Virus record (IMG/VR): IMGVR_UViG_3300044951_001798
Coordinates: 1-53,627 of that record
Length of the DNA stretch: 53,627 nucleotides
Strand: one strand, 5' to 3'
From: a virus
In this document: positions 1 to 7,486 of the stretch, in pieces
Layout of the letters: every line of letters starts with the position of its first letter
Position numbering within the stretch: the stretch's first letter is position 1
Program-made: the position numbers and the translations under genes
Notes under the pieces: generated by a model
Databases searched by the model: none
Told to the model about the DNA's origin: nothing
What the model saw: only the letters and a program-made list of their open reading frames with translations

Positions 1-985
1 CGTGGTATTCTTGCGCGATCTGCGACCAGGAAACAAAACCTAATGGGGAAAGTAACCCGCTGATGTGATACCCTCTTTTTTTTCGATTCGGTTGAGATGG
101 TATCCATTGCCCAGCTTCGAGCATTTCTGTTTTATGATGTTCGTAAATTTTTTCCTGGCAGTTCTTGCATGTGTACCAAGTGTCGGTTACGTTCCCGTTT
201 TGTTCAGTGTAATGGAGGCCATGTTCTTGTCCGTCAGTGGAAAAGATTAAGATTTGGAGAGTGGCACAAAAAGGACAAGGGACGTGGTAAAACCTTTGAT
301 CTGATTTCTGGAATTCTTTCTCAATCAGGGACCCGCCTTTCTGTGTAGGCGTGCTGATTTTCAATATCTTTTTTTTGCTTGAATATGTGTCAGTACGTCT
401 CTCTGCGAGGCTGATCGGGCTACCCTCACCGCCAATGTCTGGCGAGAAACCATCAATATCGTCGAGTATAAGATATCGGATGGAAACGTTTCTGAAAGAA
501 GCGCCAGAATTACTGCCGGCCATGAACAGTGCGCCACCAGTGAAATTCTTTGTCGTGATGGTGTTCCCTGATTTACGGCTTTTCTCAGTAACGGTTTTCG
601 CGAGAATACTGGGGGTGTTGTTGATCATTGGAGTTATACGTGTCTTACTGTGACGTTCAGCAAGTTCAACAGTGGGGAGCATATAGAGGATGGGACCGGG
701 GACACAGTCCATGATATACCCGATAAAATTATTGGCGACTTCTGACAATCCGATCTGGGTGGCTTTCATAACAACAACGTCATTGACGGTTGTTTCAGTG
801 ACCGAGAGTGACTGCATTATTTCTTTCAAATATGGCGTGCGGCTTGTACGATAGTTGCCTGACTCCCTTGTTGAGACTGAATCAAGGAGCCTATTTTGAT
901 CAGCCCATTCGTCGACTGTGGTGATGGTATCAAGTTCAAGTGCATCAAGACAGGCTTTGACATAAATGTTATGTCCATTGTTCAT
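1..985 (-). CDS. Terminase large subunit, GpA family (C-terminus cut by window edge)
   Basis: Motor and nuclease subunit that packages phage DNA into the prohead. The first 328 residues are present. Visible are a Walker A-like KATQIGLS (about residues 74-81), a Walker B-like LILDDIDGF (172-180), and two CxxC pairs (CPFC at 237-240, CKNC at 273-276) typical of the GpA zinc site. GpA proteins run to roughly 600 residues or more, so the nuclease half lies beyond base 1. The ATG at 985 overlaps the end of the small terminase gene by 17 bases, normal for a terminase pair. The open frames seen on the plus strand here are shadows of this gene. Confidence 0.9.
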   Translation of the reverse strand, partial: MNNGHNIYVKACLDALELDTITTVDEWADQNRLLDSVSTRESGNYRTSRTPYLKEIMQSLSVTETTVNDVVVMKATQIGLSEVANNFIGYIMDCVPGPILYMLPTVELAERHSKTRITPMINNTPSILAKTVTEKSRKSGNTITTKNFTGGALFMAGSNSGASFRNVSIRYLILDDIDGFSPDIGGEGSPISLAERRTDTYSSKKKILKISTPTQKGGSLIEKEFQKSDQRFYHVPCPFCATLQILIFSTDGQEHGLHYTEQNGNVTDTWYTCKNCQEKIYEHHKTEMLEAGQWIPSQPNRKKRGYHISGLLSPLGFVSWSQIAQEYH

Positions 986-1649
986 TCAAGCTCACGCGGA
1001 TATGGTTTATTGCATTCTTAATTTCTGTTTCGAGAATTAATCTGATTTTGAATTCGTCGTTTTCCACGGACAACTGCGAACTGATTCGATCAACGATATT
1101 CAGCAAGCTATCCCGGGCCTGACGGTACATTTCGAAAGCGCCTTTTGTTACATCTTCTTCCCTTAAGAGATTTCCAGCTCTCTCCTCATAATCCATCTTT
1201 TTCATTTCTGCGGTGTATTGTTCTTTTATGGTTCTCGCTTCGTTGAAAGACAGGACCTTGAAGTCATCTGATTTAGGGTGTTTAATTATTGTATCTGTGT
1301 CCTCATGATCGGTTATTGGAGAGGATTCTGTTGTGTGATTAAGTACTTTGTTTTTAAATCCTCTCTGCCTTGGATCTGATGAATCCTTTGCTTTTTGGAC
1401 TGCTGCCTCGATGTCAAACAGGTAAGCACCATCTGTCTTGGTAAAAGTTCCTTCGAAAACACCTTTCTTTATAAGAAGGGAGAGAGTTGTTTTGTTAATA
1501 CCAAGTCTTTTCGCTAAAACAGTGGTATTGCCGAAGCCTTCTGGGGGTGGTATCTTCCGTGGCATCGGTTCGCCAGTTTTTTTACGATGTTCGTACATTC
1601 GTTGATATTCGGCTCGCTTTTTTTTCTTTTGTTTTTCTGTCATTGACAT
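969..1649 (-). CDS. Terminase small subunit / DNA-packaging protein (Nu1-like)
   Basis: 226 residues. Probably recognises the packaging site and recruits the GpA terminase, whose gene follows with a 17-base overlap. The N-terminus is strongly basic (MSMTEKQKKKKRAEYQ). Next comes a segment like the Nu1 winged helix (about residues 28-75, with a NKTTLSLLIKKG recognition-like helix), and then an acidic and basic helical C-terminus suited to oligomerisation. The frame is open farther upstream to 1922, but I chose 1649 because an AAGGA box lies 9 bases before that ATG and the upstream part lies inside the preceding gene. Assigned by position and HTH shape rather than by strong sequence signature. 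Confidence 0.7.
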   Translation of the reverse strand: MSMTEKQKKKKRAEYQRMYEHRKKTGEPMPRKIPPPEGFGNTTVLAKRLGINKTTLSLLIKKGVFEGTFTKTDGAYLFDIEAAVQKAKDSSDPRQRGFKNKVLNHTTESSPITDHEDTDTIIKHPKSDDFKVLSFNEARTIKEQYTAEMKKMDYEERAGNLLREEDVTKGAFEMYRQARDSLLNIVDRISSQLSVENDEFKIRLILETEIKNAINHIRVSLNEQWT

Positions 1650-1737
1650 GAAACAGATTCCTTTAATTGATCTCCTAAAGTGAACACCTAACATATTAAT
1701 ATTGCAACGAAATAAATTTTCAACTGGTAAAGACGGG

Positions 1738-2541
1738 CTAAAATAATCCCATTTGGCATGCTCCCTTTGGTATTGATTTATCCGACATCCACCAGTCGAA
1801 CAATTCGTCGGAATTCTTAAAAGGTCGTTTTGCTTTTGATTGCATTTTTGTCGAATCCACCAAATCCCATCTTGATTTTGCAGCACTGCGCCATCGCTTT
1901 TCCATGTGCGGCCATCTTTCAAAATCTTTCTTTCTGTTACCCATAGGACACCCTATGCACCCAATTCTTTTTTTGCCTTCATCGTATAAACTACAGTATG
2001 GTATATGGTTGGCCCGTATATATTGCCATATCTCTTTATCTGTCCAAGAAAGTATTGGATTAATAACCCATGTTTTATCTTTTTTATCACTCCATTCCGT
2101 AACTGATTGCCATGCCTTTGCTCGGCGCGGTGATTCCGCCGACCTGATACCCATTATCTTGACTTGTCCTGCCCCCCCATTCTCTTTGTATAAGGCACAG
2201 CACCATCGCCTTCTACGTGTCGGTATTCCTTTCTTTTCAACCATCTTCAGCATCGGCACCTTCGGTCTATGCCATATTACATCTGGATGATGGTGTTTGA
2301 TGAAACGTGTCAATTCTGGCGGATCAATCGTTGTCACAGAATAATTTGACGTGAATTTAACACCAGCTCTGATTGCAATGTCCTTCACGACAACAGAATC
2401 CTTCCCGCCTGAAAAACAGAGATAGTATCCATCTTGAGAGTATTCCAATGCGGATGATTCAAATTCTTGCAAAAGCAGGATACCGTCTGCAATTTTTTGC
2501 TCATGAGTAATGCCAACGTGATTAAGTGGTGTCTGATTCAT
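1738..2541 (-). CDS. Phosphoadenosine phosphosulfate reductase-like PP-loop protein
   Basis: 267 residues. The PP-loop SGGKDS (residues 44-49) of the adenine nucleotide alpha-hydrolase/PAPS reductase fold is intact, with downstream Cys-containing segments (WCCALYK; IGCIGCPMG) typical of the phage version of this family. It lacks the C-terminal ECGIH motif of assimilatory CysH, so sulfate assimilation is unlikely. Phage homologues are widespread and their role is unsettled; DndC-like sulfur transfer or another nucleotide-activating reaction is possible. It sits between a P-loop NTPase gene (7 bases upstream) and the small terminase gene, in the leftward operon. Confidence 0.75.
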   Translation of the reverse strand: MNQTPLNHVGITHEQKIADGILLLQEFESSALEYSQDGYYLCFSGGKDSVVVKDIAIRAGVKFTSNYSVTTIDPPELTRFIKHHHPDVIWHRPKVPMLKMVEKKGIPTRRRRWCCALYKENGGAGQVKIMGIRSAESPRRAKAWQSVTEWSDKKDKTWVINPILSWTDKEIWQYIRANHIPYCSLYDEGKKRIGCIGCPMGNRKKDFERWPHMEKRWRSAAKSRWDLVDSTKMQSKAKRPFKNSDELFDWWMSDKSIPKGACQMGLF

Positions 2542-2547
2542 TGGCTG

Positions 2548-3066
2548 CTATTCCTTTTCATCGTAAATCAACTGAATCCCCAAATCCGCATACAGTGAAA
2601 GCATCGCCATTTCCACCTCCCCACGAAAGTCACAATTCAAATTCCGTGTTCCATCGTCAACCAGGTAATCATGATCGTTAATCGTTCGGAAGTGGACTTC
2701 CTTGTATGCCGTCTTTGCGTACTGTGCGGCGATTTCACGCATAGCATAAGCGAGGCTATACATACCAGCAGCAGCGGTATATGCGATTGTATCAATAACT
2801 GTTCTATCTGATACGACTACCCCGTATCTTCGTACAGCGTTTAGCTCGGCTTGTAATTGAGCGCTGTATATCCAAAGTTGTGAATCTTTTGTTGTTGTAG
2901 AGCTTCCTTTGTTGATTATCGGATATGGACATTGCCGAGCAATTTCGAGTATGACACCGACTTCTGATCTTTGATTGAGTTTTAACTGGTGCGCCGTTAA
3001 GTACGTTGCACTGGTTTTGCCGGTGCCGTGCGCTCCACTGAAAGCGATTATTTTTGGTTCTTCCAA
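2548..3066 (-). CDS. P-loop NTPase, NadR/AAA_28-like (possible nucleotide kinase)
   Basis: 172 residues. Begins IIAFSGAHGTGKTS, a Walker A loop (GAHGTGKT, about residues 11-18) close to the N-terminus as in small-molecule kinases. A DRTVIDTIAY segment resembles the DR-x-x-x-D region of deoxynucleoside/NadR-type kinases. A role in nucleotide metabolism would fit with the MazG-like gene upstream and the PAPS-reductase-like gene downstream. The substrate cannot be read from the sequence. Confidence 0.65.
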   Translation of the reverse strand: MEEPKIIAFSGAHGTGKTSATYLTAHQLKLNQRSEVGVILEIARQCPYPIINKGSSTTTKDSQLWIYSAQLQAELNAVRRYGVVVSDRTVIDTIAYTAAAGMYSLAYAMREIAAQYAKTAYKEVHFRTINDHDYLVDDGTRNLNCDFRGEVEMAMLSLYADLGIQLIYDEKE

Positions 3067-3309
3067 TTATTATCCTTGCGTTTTGATATTTTTATGTAAT
3101 TATTTTGGGCGTTTCGGCTTCGCCGCCGGTTGTCCTCTGGCTACGCTCCGCTTCGGTCTCGCCATAAAGCCGGCGAGACTACCCGCCGGCCCCCCTAACG
3201 CTTAACAACACAAGCACAAGCAAAAAAAAGAAATCCAGTGCGAGCCACGATCCTGGATCACCGACCGCGAAAGGGGAGAGCACAACGAAACCCTGGCTCT
3301 GAACACGTT
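3067..3309. other. Intergenic GC-rich repeat-like segment
   Basis: 243 bases without a credible gene inside an otherwise tightly packed operon. Bases 3105-3205 are much richer in GC than the neighbours and contain self-complementary stretches (for example GCCGGCGAG and CGCCGGC elements). They are followed by an ACACAAGCACAAGC stretch near 3208. The same word style (CTACGCTCC, CGGTC, CACAAGC) recurs in the repeats at 53.1-53.6 kb, suggesting an inserted extragenic repeat family. Confidence 0.5.
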
Positions 3310-3654
3310 TTAAGCCACGATGTCCTCAGCGATGTGGTGATAAACGCCATCGGAATTAGCAGGCAGCCATTTTCGAGATTGCAATACCCGGAACTTGTCT
3401 GCCGAAACAAGCATTAGATCGAAATCCATTCTATGTGCGACACCAAGAAGGAGGATAAAAACATCTGCTATCTCGGTTTGAAATTCTTTTTTGTTATCTA
3501 TGGTTGGATTGTTAAAATAATTAGTTGCGGCTTCTTGAACTTCACATATCTCCAAATCGAGATGCGCCATTTGGCCAGATAAAGTAGATTCTGGAAACGT
3601 ATCTTGTCCCCAGGTGCCGATGTAACGTTGGAATCCAGATAACTTGGTTGTCAT
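3310..3654 (-). CDS. MazG-like nucleotide pyrophosphohydrolase
   Basis: 114 residues. The N-terminus FQRYIGTWGQDTFPESTLSG followed by HLDLEICEVQEA and a later EIADVFILLL give the E-x-x-E ... E-x-x-D metal-binding pattern of all-alpha NTP pyrophosphohydrolases (MazG/DUF550 type). These hydrolyse (d)NTPs to monophosphates; in phages they are thought to clean the nucleotide pool or lower alarmone signals. It follows a hairpin and a 22-residue gene in the leftward operon. Confidence 0.75.
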   Translation of the reverse strand: MTTKLSGFQRYIGTWGQDTFPESTLSGQMAHLDLEICEVQEAATNYFNNPTIDNKKEFQTEIADVFILLLGVAHRMDFDLMLVSADKFRVLQSRKWLPANSDGVYHHIAEDIVA

Positions 3655-3669
3655 GTTTCACCCTTTTAA

Positions 3670-3697
3670 AGCAGCCATTAAAAACATCATGGCTGCT
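3670..3697 (-). terminator. Stem-loop between small genes (weak terminator or attenuator)
   Basis: Perfect 9-bp inverted repeat AGCAGCCAT / ATGGCTGCT around a 10-base loop, just upstream of the MazG-like gene. Only a short T run follows it on the minus strand, so partial termination or mRNA protection is more likely than full termination. Confidence 0.4.
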
Positions 3698-3707
3698 CTG
3701 GTTGCAA

Positions 3708-3776
3708 TCAACAAGGTTTTGGCTTCCCCTTGGGTTTACCACCCTTCTTAACTGGTTTTGTTGCTTTCTTTGTCAT
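3708..3776 (-). CDS. 22-residue Lys/Pro/Gly-rich basic peptide
   Basis: Encodes MTKKATKPVKKGGKPKGKPKPC. The ATG is preceded by AAAGGAGGTGATTACT, an almost perfect Shine-Dalgarno sequence and one of the strongest in the window. That makes translation likely despite the small size. The composition (9 Lys, 4 Pro) suggests a nucleic-acid-binding or disordered peptide. No family is recognised. It lies 19 bases downstream of the 69-residue gene that ends at 3795. Confidence 0.5.
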   Translation of the reverse strand: MTKKATKPVKKGGKPKGKPKPC

Positions 3777-3794
3777 AGTAATCACCTCCTTTTT

Positions 3795-4004
3795 TCACAT
3801 ATTGTCAATTAAATCGTCGAACCGACTGCCTTGCACATTATGCTTGAATATTTTATAGAAATCTTCTGCGTTCAGATGGCGAACCTTTGAATACCGTTCA
3901 TGTCCGATTCGTAAGTCTTTGATCTTAGGCACTAAATACGCTATCTTGGATGTTGTTTCAACCCCCATAGCAGTGCAAATATCATATAAAATATCAGTCT
4001 GCAT
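3795..4004 (-). CDS. Hypothetical protein, 69 aa
   Basis: Small, mostly helical protein of unknown function. Its start overlaps the end of the HU-like gene by 11 bases, consistent with translational coupling. The sequence has no Cys pairs or membrane segment and no family is recognised. Confidence 0.55.
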   Translation of the reverse strand: MQTDILYDICTAMGVETTSKIAYLVPKIKDLRIGHERYSKVRHLNAEDFYKIFKHNVQGSRFDDLIDNM

Positions 4005-4254
4005 ACGTTTTCAGTCCGTTGGAGACTTTGAATGTCAAAATCTTGCTTTCAGGAACGTCAACTGTACCACCGGTATGCGGATTCCGGCACTGTCTGGCCG
4101 GCCTGGTCTTCCACTCGAACGTGCCGAACTCTTTGATTGAAACTTTATCTTGTTCAATAAGGGTGGAGAGCATTATTTCAACCACATCAGATACGATTGA
4201 CTTCGTGACTTTCGTCTTTTCAGCGATTGTTGTTATGAGTTCTGTTTTATTCAT
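3994..4254 (-). CDS. HU/IHF-family DNA-binding protein
   Basis: 86 residues, the usual length for a HU/IHF subunit. Starts MNKTELITTIAEKT (helix 1) and has the conserved core VSIKEFGTFEWKTRPAR followed by RNPHTGG, the DNA-binding arm in which Pro intercalates. Bends DNA and could assist integration at attP, replication initiation or packaging. Encoded between two small unknown genes, with overlaps on both sides. Confidence 0.9.
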   Translation of the reverse strand: MNKTELITTIAEKTKVTKSIVSDVVEIMLSTLIEQDKVSIKEFGTFEWKTRPARQCRNPHTGGTVDVPESKILTFKVSNGLKTYAD

Positions 4255-4564
4255 TTTCCATTCCTTTCTTTATGGTTACCGTGTCAATTAGATTGTAAAT
4301 CATCGTCAAAGCTGCGTTCCAGCTTGCCTTGGCCAATTGCCTTTCTCTTTCAGTTTTCAACACAAATTCTTTTTCATTTTCGAGCCACTCTTCAAATTTT
4401 GTCATTGTGTTTTTCCTTTTCATTTTCACTTTGGTTTTAATCCCACGTTTGTACCCGTCCAAATACTCTGACCGGTTACACGGCACCCCAGGTGGCCATT
4501 CAGGAGCAATCCAACACAAAGCCTCGCAATATCCTTTCCGATAATACATCGAAAGTCTTTCCAT
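4247..4564 (-). CDS. Hypothetical protein, 105 aa (RMF-like N-terminus)
   Basis: The N-terminal half (YYRKGYCEALCW ... NRSEYLDGYKRG) resembles the G-Y-x-x-G ... R-x-x-W/Y-L-x-G pattern of ribosome-modulation-factor-like phage proteins. This is a weak pattern match. A second ATG in frame at about 4405 (MTKFEEW) follows AAGGA and could give a separate 52-residue product. The start overlaps the preceding stop and the end overlaps the HU gene by 8 bases. Confidence 0.5.
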   Translation of the reverse strand: MERLSMYYRKGYCEALCWIAPEWPPGVPCNRSEYLDGYKRGIKTKVKMKRKNTMTKFEEWLENEKEFVLKTERERQLAKASWNAALTMIYNLIDTVTIKKGMENE

Positions 4565-4770
4565 TAGAAGAAAGATCGTTGTTCCCTGATATCAGATTGG
4601 AGCTGCCGGATCCTGAGTTTTCTATCAACTGATATTGCCTCTTCTCTTTCAATGATATTCAGCAGCAGAGTTAAATCCGCCATTGTAATCACCGGGTATC
4701 CTTCGGGATCGTGATCCAGTCCAAGCAACCTGAGCCGTTTGATAGTAGTTTTTTCTTCATTGTCAATCAT
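4564..4770 (-). CDS. Hypothetical protein, 68 aa
   Basis: Helical, charged protein (MIDNEEKTTIKRLRLLGL at the N-terminus). I chose the start at 4770 because it gives the 4-base ATGA overlap with the upstream gene that recurs through this operon; the frame is open to 4845. No family recognised. Confidence 0.5.
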   Translation of the reverse strand: MIDNEEKTTIKRLRLLGLDHDPEGYPVITMADLTLLLNIIEREEAISVDRKLRIRQLQSDIREQRSFF

Positions 4771-4955
4771 TTTTTCACCGTTGAAATGGCTGCCTGCCAG
4801 CAGTCCCAATAACTCGGGATACTGCCATTGATGCTGTTGTTCCATTCAAGAAATCTATTGATATCTGTTGATGTCAGAGCTTTTTCTTTTTGTGATGCAA
4901 CAGATACATGTAAATCAATATCAGTTTCACATACTGGACATTTGATAATCGCCAT
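4767..4955 (-). CDS. Small protein with N-terminal CxxC, 62 aa
   Basis: Starts MAIIKCPVCETDIDLH, a single zinc-knuckle-like CPVC near the N-terminus, with no second Cys pair. ATGA overlap with the downstream gene. Unknown function. Confidence 0.5.
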   Translation of the reverse strand: MAIIKCPVCETDIDLHVSVASQKEKALTSTDINRFLEWNNSINGSIPSYWDCWQAAISTVKK

Positions 4956-5299
4956 TATTTGCCTTTTTTCTTCACGGACTTCTTCACAACAGAATCTCTG
5001 CGAACGATTGTACAGATATCCGTGTCAGCAATTTTTTTGCACCCAGAAACATCCTGCACGGTAGGATAATTTCGTATTTGTTCGAACAACACGGATTCTT
5101 CTTCAGGTTTATCAACGGCGATAAGCACGTCGATGGATGCACAAAAATACTCGCCGGCTGGACGTAAAAGACCGGTAATAGTCATCGGGTCTTCATCCAT
5201 GAGTTTGAATCTGTCCGTGATCCTGATTTCGTCAAGATATACCCCGAGAGATTCGATTGATGATATTTTTTCAGCCAATTTAATAAGCAGATTTTGCAT
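4955..5299 (-). CDS. Hypothetical protein, 114 aa
   Basis: Start at 5299 supported by AAAGGA 8 bases upstream; the frame is open farther upstream to 5482 but that part overlaps the next gene. Mixed alpha/beta composition with a lysine-rich C-terminal tail (VVKKSVKKKGK). No family recognised. Confidence 0.55.
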   Translation of the reverse strand: MQNLLIKLAEKISSIESLGVYLDEIRITDRFKLMDEDPMTITGLLRPAGEYFCASIDVLIAVDKPEEESVLFEQIRNYPTVQDVSGCKKIADTDICTIVRRDSVVKKSVKKKGK

Positions 5300-5318
5300 T
5301 GATTTTCCTTTCTGTTGT

Positions 5319-5537
5319 TTACGGTTTTGGTTCATCGAGGATGAGCAGCATTTTTTCAAACGTGCAGCAGACAAACTCGCTGCATGTTTCTGCTCCGTCT
5401 GCATCGTTGTCATTATCCACCTCAAGCAGCGTGTAAAGCTCCACAGGCGGTGACTGGAGCATTGCGTTATGTACAGGCGCAATGAAAAGAAAAAATACAG
5501 CCAGAACGATTACAGCGGATTTGAGTGACTTTTTCAT
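5319..5537 (-). CDS. Small exported or membrane protein, 72 aa
   Basis: MKKSLKSAVIVLAVFFLFIA at the N-terminus is a textbook signal peptide or membrane anchor. The rest is acidic (DNDNDADGAE) with three Cys (C...CC). Its ATG overlaps the stop of the preceding gene by four bases. Function unknown; a lysogenic-conversion or superinfection role is conceivable but unsupported. Confidence 0.5.
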   Translation of the reverse strand: MKKSLKSAVIVLAVFFLFIAPVHNAMLQSPPVELYTLLEVDNDNDADGAETCSEFVCCTFEKMLLILDEPKP

Positions 5538-5707
5538 AATTCGTGTTCCCAGTATTTCGCGAAACAGGTCTCAAAGAAGCAGTCTTTTTGATTGATACTG
5601 CATTCGTAACTGCACCACAAATTGCTTACTCGCGCCGGACACCGCTTTGATTTAGCAAGCCAGCGATCAAATTCAATTCGTTGAAAGTCTTTCTCTGTTT
5701 CGCTCAT
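5534..5707 (-). CDS. Hypothetical Cys-rich protein, 57 aa
   Basis: Encodes a 57-residue protein starting MSETEKDFQRIEFDRWL with five Cys in the second half (C-P-A ... WCSYEC ... KDCFFETC). ATGA overlaps with the genes on both sides support its reality. Possibly a small metal-binding protein; family unknown. Confidence 0.5.
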   Translation of the reverse strand: MSETEKDFQRIEFDRWLAKSKRCPARVSNLWCSYECSINQKDCFFETCFAKYWEHEL

Positions 5708-5862
5708 TTAAGCCTCCAAGGCTGTCTTTTAAGTTTCTTTGAAAGAATTACACGGCGAAACCCGGACATTGTAAGCACTGCACACTCCCAGGCATCGGGG
5801 AGGCTATCTCCTTGGCAATAGAATTTCAGCGTTAAGAACCATCGACGAATGAACTTAAACAT
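5704..5862 (-). CDS. Hypothetical basic protein, 52 aa
   Basis: Starts MFKFIRRWFLTLKFYC with a GAGGTG ribosome-binding site 5 bases before ATG. Highly basic and aromatic. Four-base overlap with the next gene. No family recognised. Confidence 0.45.
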   Translation of the reverse strand: MFKFIRRWFLTLKFYCQGDSLPDAWECAVLTMSGFRRVILSKKLKRQPWRLK

Positions 5863-5948
5863 CAATCACCTCAGTTGTGGATCATGAAATAGATACAAAG
5901 TGGTTTGTGGCTCATGCTTTACGTTTCGTGAGCCAAGAAAGAATTTTG

Positions 5949-6410
5949 TCAGACACCAGTGACTTCGCGCAACACCAGTTCAGTCCGTGGTTCAGTACCA
6001 GGCTCCGCATAGCGTTTCCTTGCATCAATCCCAATCACGAAAGAATCATCCTGCCACACATCGCAATGATTCAGAACATCCAGCGTCCATTTAATCCCAT
6101 TGTCCAAGTCGATCTTTGTGACAGGTGCAGCAGGTGCAGAAGCTTTGAGGACGCCAGCATTTTTACCAGAACCGAAATGGCCAGCAGGACGCTTCATCCA
6201 GAAGACAATTTTCATGGCCACAGCGCCACTGAAATGACGTACAGCGAGTTCTTTGAGTTGTTGCCGTACAACCATCACCCAGAGTTGCTCTTCGTCGCCT
6301 TGATCACTATACGTTCTGACACCCTTACCGACGCGCGTGAACCGAGGCCGGTTTTTACCAACAGGTTGTCCGGGGATGAGCAGGGTGATTGTGTTTGGTT
6401 CGGGAATCAT
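5949..6410 (-). CDS. rusA: RusA-family Holliday junction resolvase
   Basis: 153 residues. The core signature KIDLDNGIKWTLDVLN followed by WQDDSFV contains the Asp residues that coordinate Mg in RusA-type endonucleases (D-x-D-N ... D-D). The N-terminus ITLLIPGQPVGKNRPRF is the usual first strand. Resolves branched recombination intermediates before packaging. The start at 6410 makes an ATGA overlap with the upstream gene; the frame extends to 6434 but without that coupling. Confidence 0.9.
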   Translation of the reverse strand: MIPEPNTITLLIPGQPVGKNRPRFTRVGKGVRTYSDQGDEEQLWVMVVRQQLKELAVRHFSGAVAMKIVFWMKRPAGHFGSGKNAGVLKASAPAAPVTKIDLDNGIKWTLDVLNHCDVWQDDSFVIGIDARKRYAEPGTEPRTELVLREVTGV

Positions 6411-7051
6411 ATCATTGCTCCATTCGCCAAACATAAGAGTTCAGTTTCAGGACCGGCTTTGCCTTTGTATTTGCGAGTTATTAATTTGCCAGATGCGAAT
6501 AATCCATCGAGCAAGAATTTCGTATATTCTTTTGGTATTTTCAAATATTGGCCAAAAAGAACTGCTTTTGATATGCCTGGTTTCTCTGGTGTTGCTTTGG
6601 ATTTAATAATTCTGAGAATTCTTTCTTCTGTTGCGTTTGTATGAATGCCAATTATATTTTTTAGATTTGGACTGATATTTAAAGCTGGTTTAATAAATTT
6701 GTTTCTGACTTTAGGATCAATGGCTATGGTTTTCTCTGTCAGTTCACCAAAGTCCTTGAACAGATTCTCCAGGATTTCGATAAGTGCGGGTACGGCTTCA
6801 ATTGGACACCTATGCCATTCACCACAAGCTCGTACCATGATGTGAGATTTTTTATGCAGGATCGGCCTGTACTGATCGAAGAGAGATAAAATTTTTGCAT
6901 CGTGACCATTGTCTTCTGCAATATCGTTCATCTTCCATAACGTCATGTCGTTTACCATCCAGTCATTCCACTCCACATAGATGGATTTTTGACGTTCCCA
7001 CATCTTGATATAGGCGATTCTGCTGTAATCAATCGTAGTGTTTTTTTTCAT
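6407..7051 (-). CDS. Protein sharing the C-terminal domain of the phage primase-helicase, 214 aa
   Basis: The last 65 or so residues (from RILRIIKSKATPEKPGIS to KAGPETELLCL) match the C-terminus of the primase-helicase encoded at 7485-9734 (KVIRAIKGKATPSKPGVS ... KAGPETDILCL) at about half of positions. The pattern looks like a small winged-helix domain. The N-terminal 140 residues (WERQKSIYVEWNDWMV and so on) are unrecognised. The gene lies on the far side of an AT-rich gap from the primase, so a shared DNA target in that gap is plausible. Start at 7051 chosen for the GGTGA upstream; the frame runs to 7099. Confidence 0.65.
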   Translation of the reverse strand: MKKNTTIDYSRIAYIKMWERQKSIYVEWNDWMVNDMTLWKMNDIAEDNGHDAKILSLFDQYRPILHKKSHIMVRACGEWHRCPIEAVPALIEILENLFKDFGELTEKTIAIDPKVRNKFIKPALNISPNLKNIIGIHTNATEERILRIIKSKATPEKPGISKAVLFGQYLKIPKEYTKFLLDGLFASGKLITRKYKGKAGPETELLCLANGAMI

Positions 7052-7484
7052 GTGTTCACCGTATGAACTTTGAATTATGATAAATGATAATAAAATCAAG
7101 TATTTAAAGGTTATTTATTATATAATAGTATATATTATATAATAAATACAATAACTTATAATAATAACAATATAAACATTAGACAACTTTAGACATGCCT
7201 ATATAAGGTTATTGTGTTTAATATGTAATAAATACATATAGATAATAAACTATACTAACTTTAGACGGGGTAGGCATATATTCGGATAAAATCATCTGTT
7301 CACGCTAAACACAGGTGAGCCACCCCCGTCTATTGTCTAACGTTTAATTATTTTTATCGTAAGTTCTTGTTTTCATTAGTTAGTTTTCCTTAAAAAACTT
7401 TATACAAGTTTTTTTTGAAAGTTTGTAAGTTATTGTTTTAATTGATTATATCTATTCAAATAACTTTATACACGCTGTATAAAG
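7052..7484. other. AT-rich intergenic region, candidate replication origin
   Basis: About 430 bases with no gene in a compact operon. Bases 7090-7260 are almost entirely A and T. Within the gap AACTTTAGAC occurs twice in direct orientation (7185-7194 and 7257-7266), ATGCCTA/TAGGCAT and GACGGGG/CCCCGTC form inverted pairs, and ACTTTATACA recurs near 7398 and 7463. Iteron-like words in an unwinding-prone stretch beside the primase-helicase gene are the usual composition of a phage origin; function is inferred. Confidence 0.45.
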
Positions 7485-7486
7485 TT
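7462..7486 (-). terminator. Stem-loop at the end of the primase-helicase gene
   Basis: Perfect 10-bp inverted repeat AACTTTATAC / GTATAAAGTT with a 5-base loop, overlapping the stop codon of the primase-helicase. Followed on the minus strand by ATTT only, so it may attenuate transcription or serve as a protein-binding dyad of the adjacent AT-rich region. Confidence 0.4.

Noticed and set aside
65-653. Plus-strand open frames at the left end
   Set aside because: They are antisense to the GpA terminase, whose motifs are clear on the minus strand.
5877-6644. 255-codon plus-strand frame
   Set aside because: Antisense to RusA and the neighbouring gene; RusA active-site motifs settle the strand.
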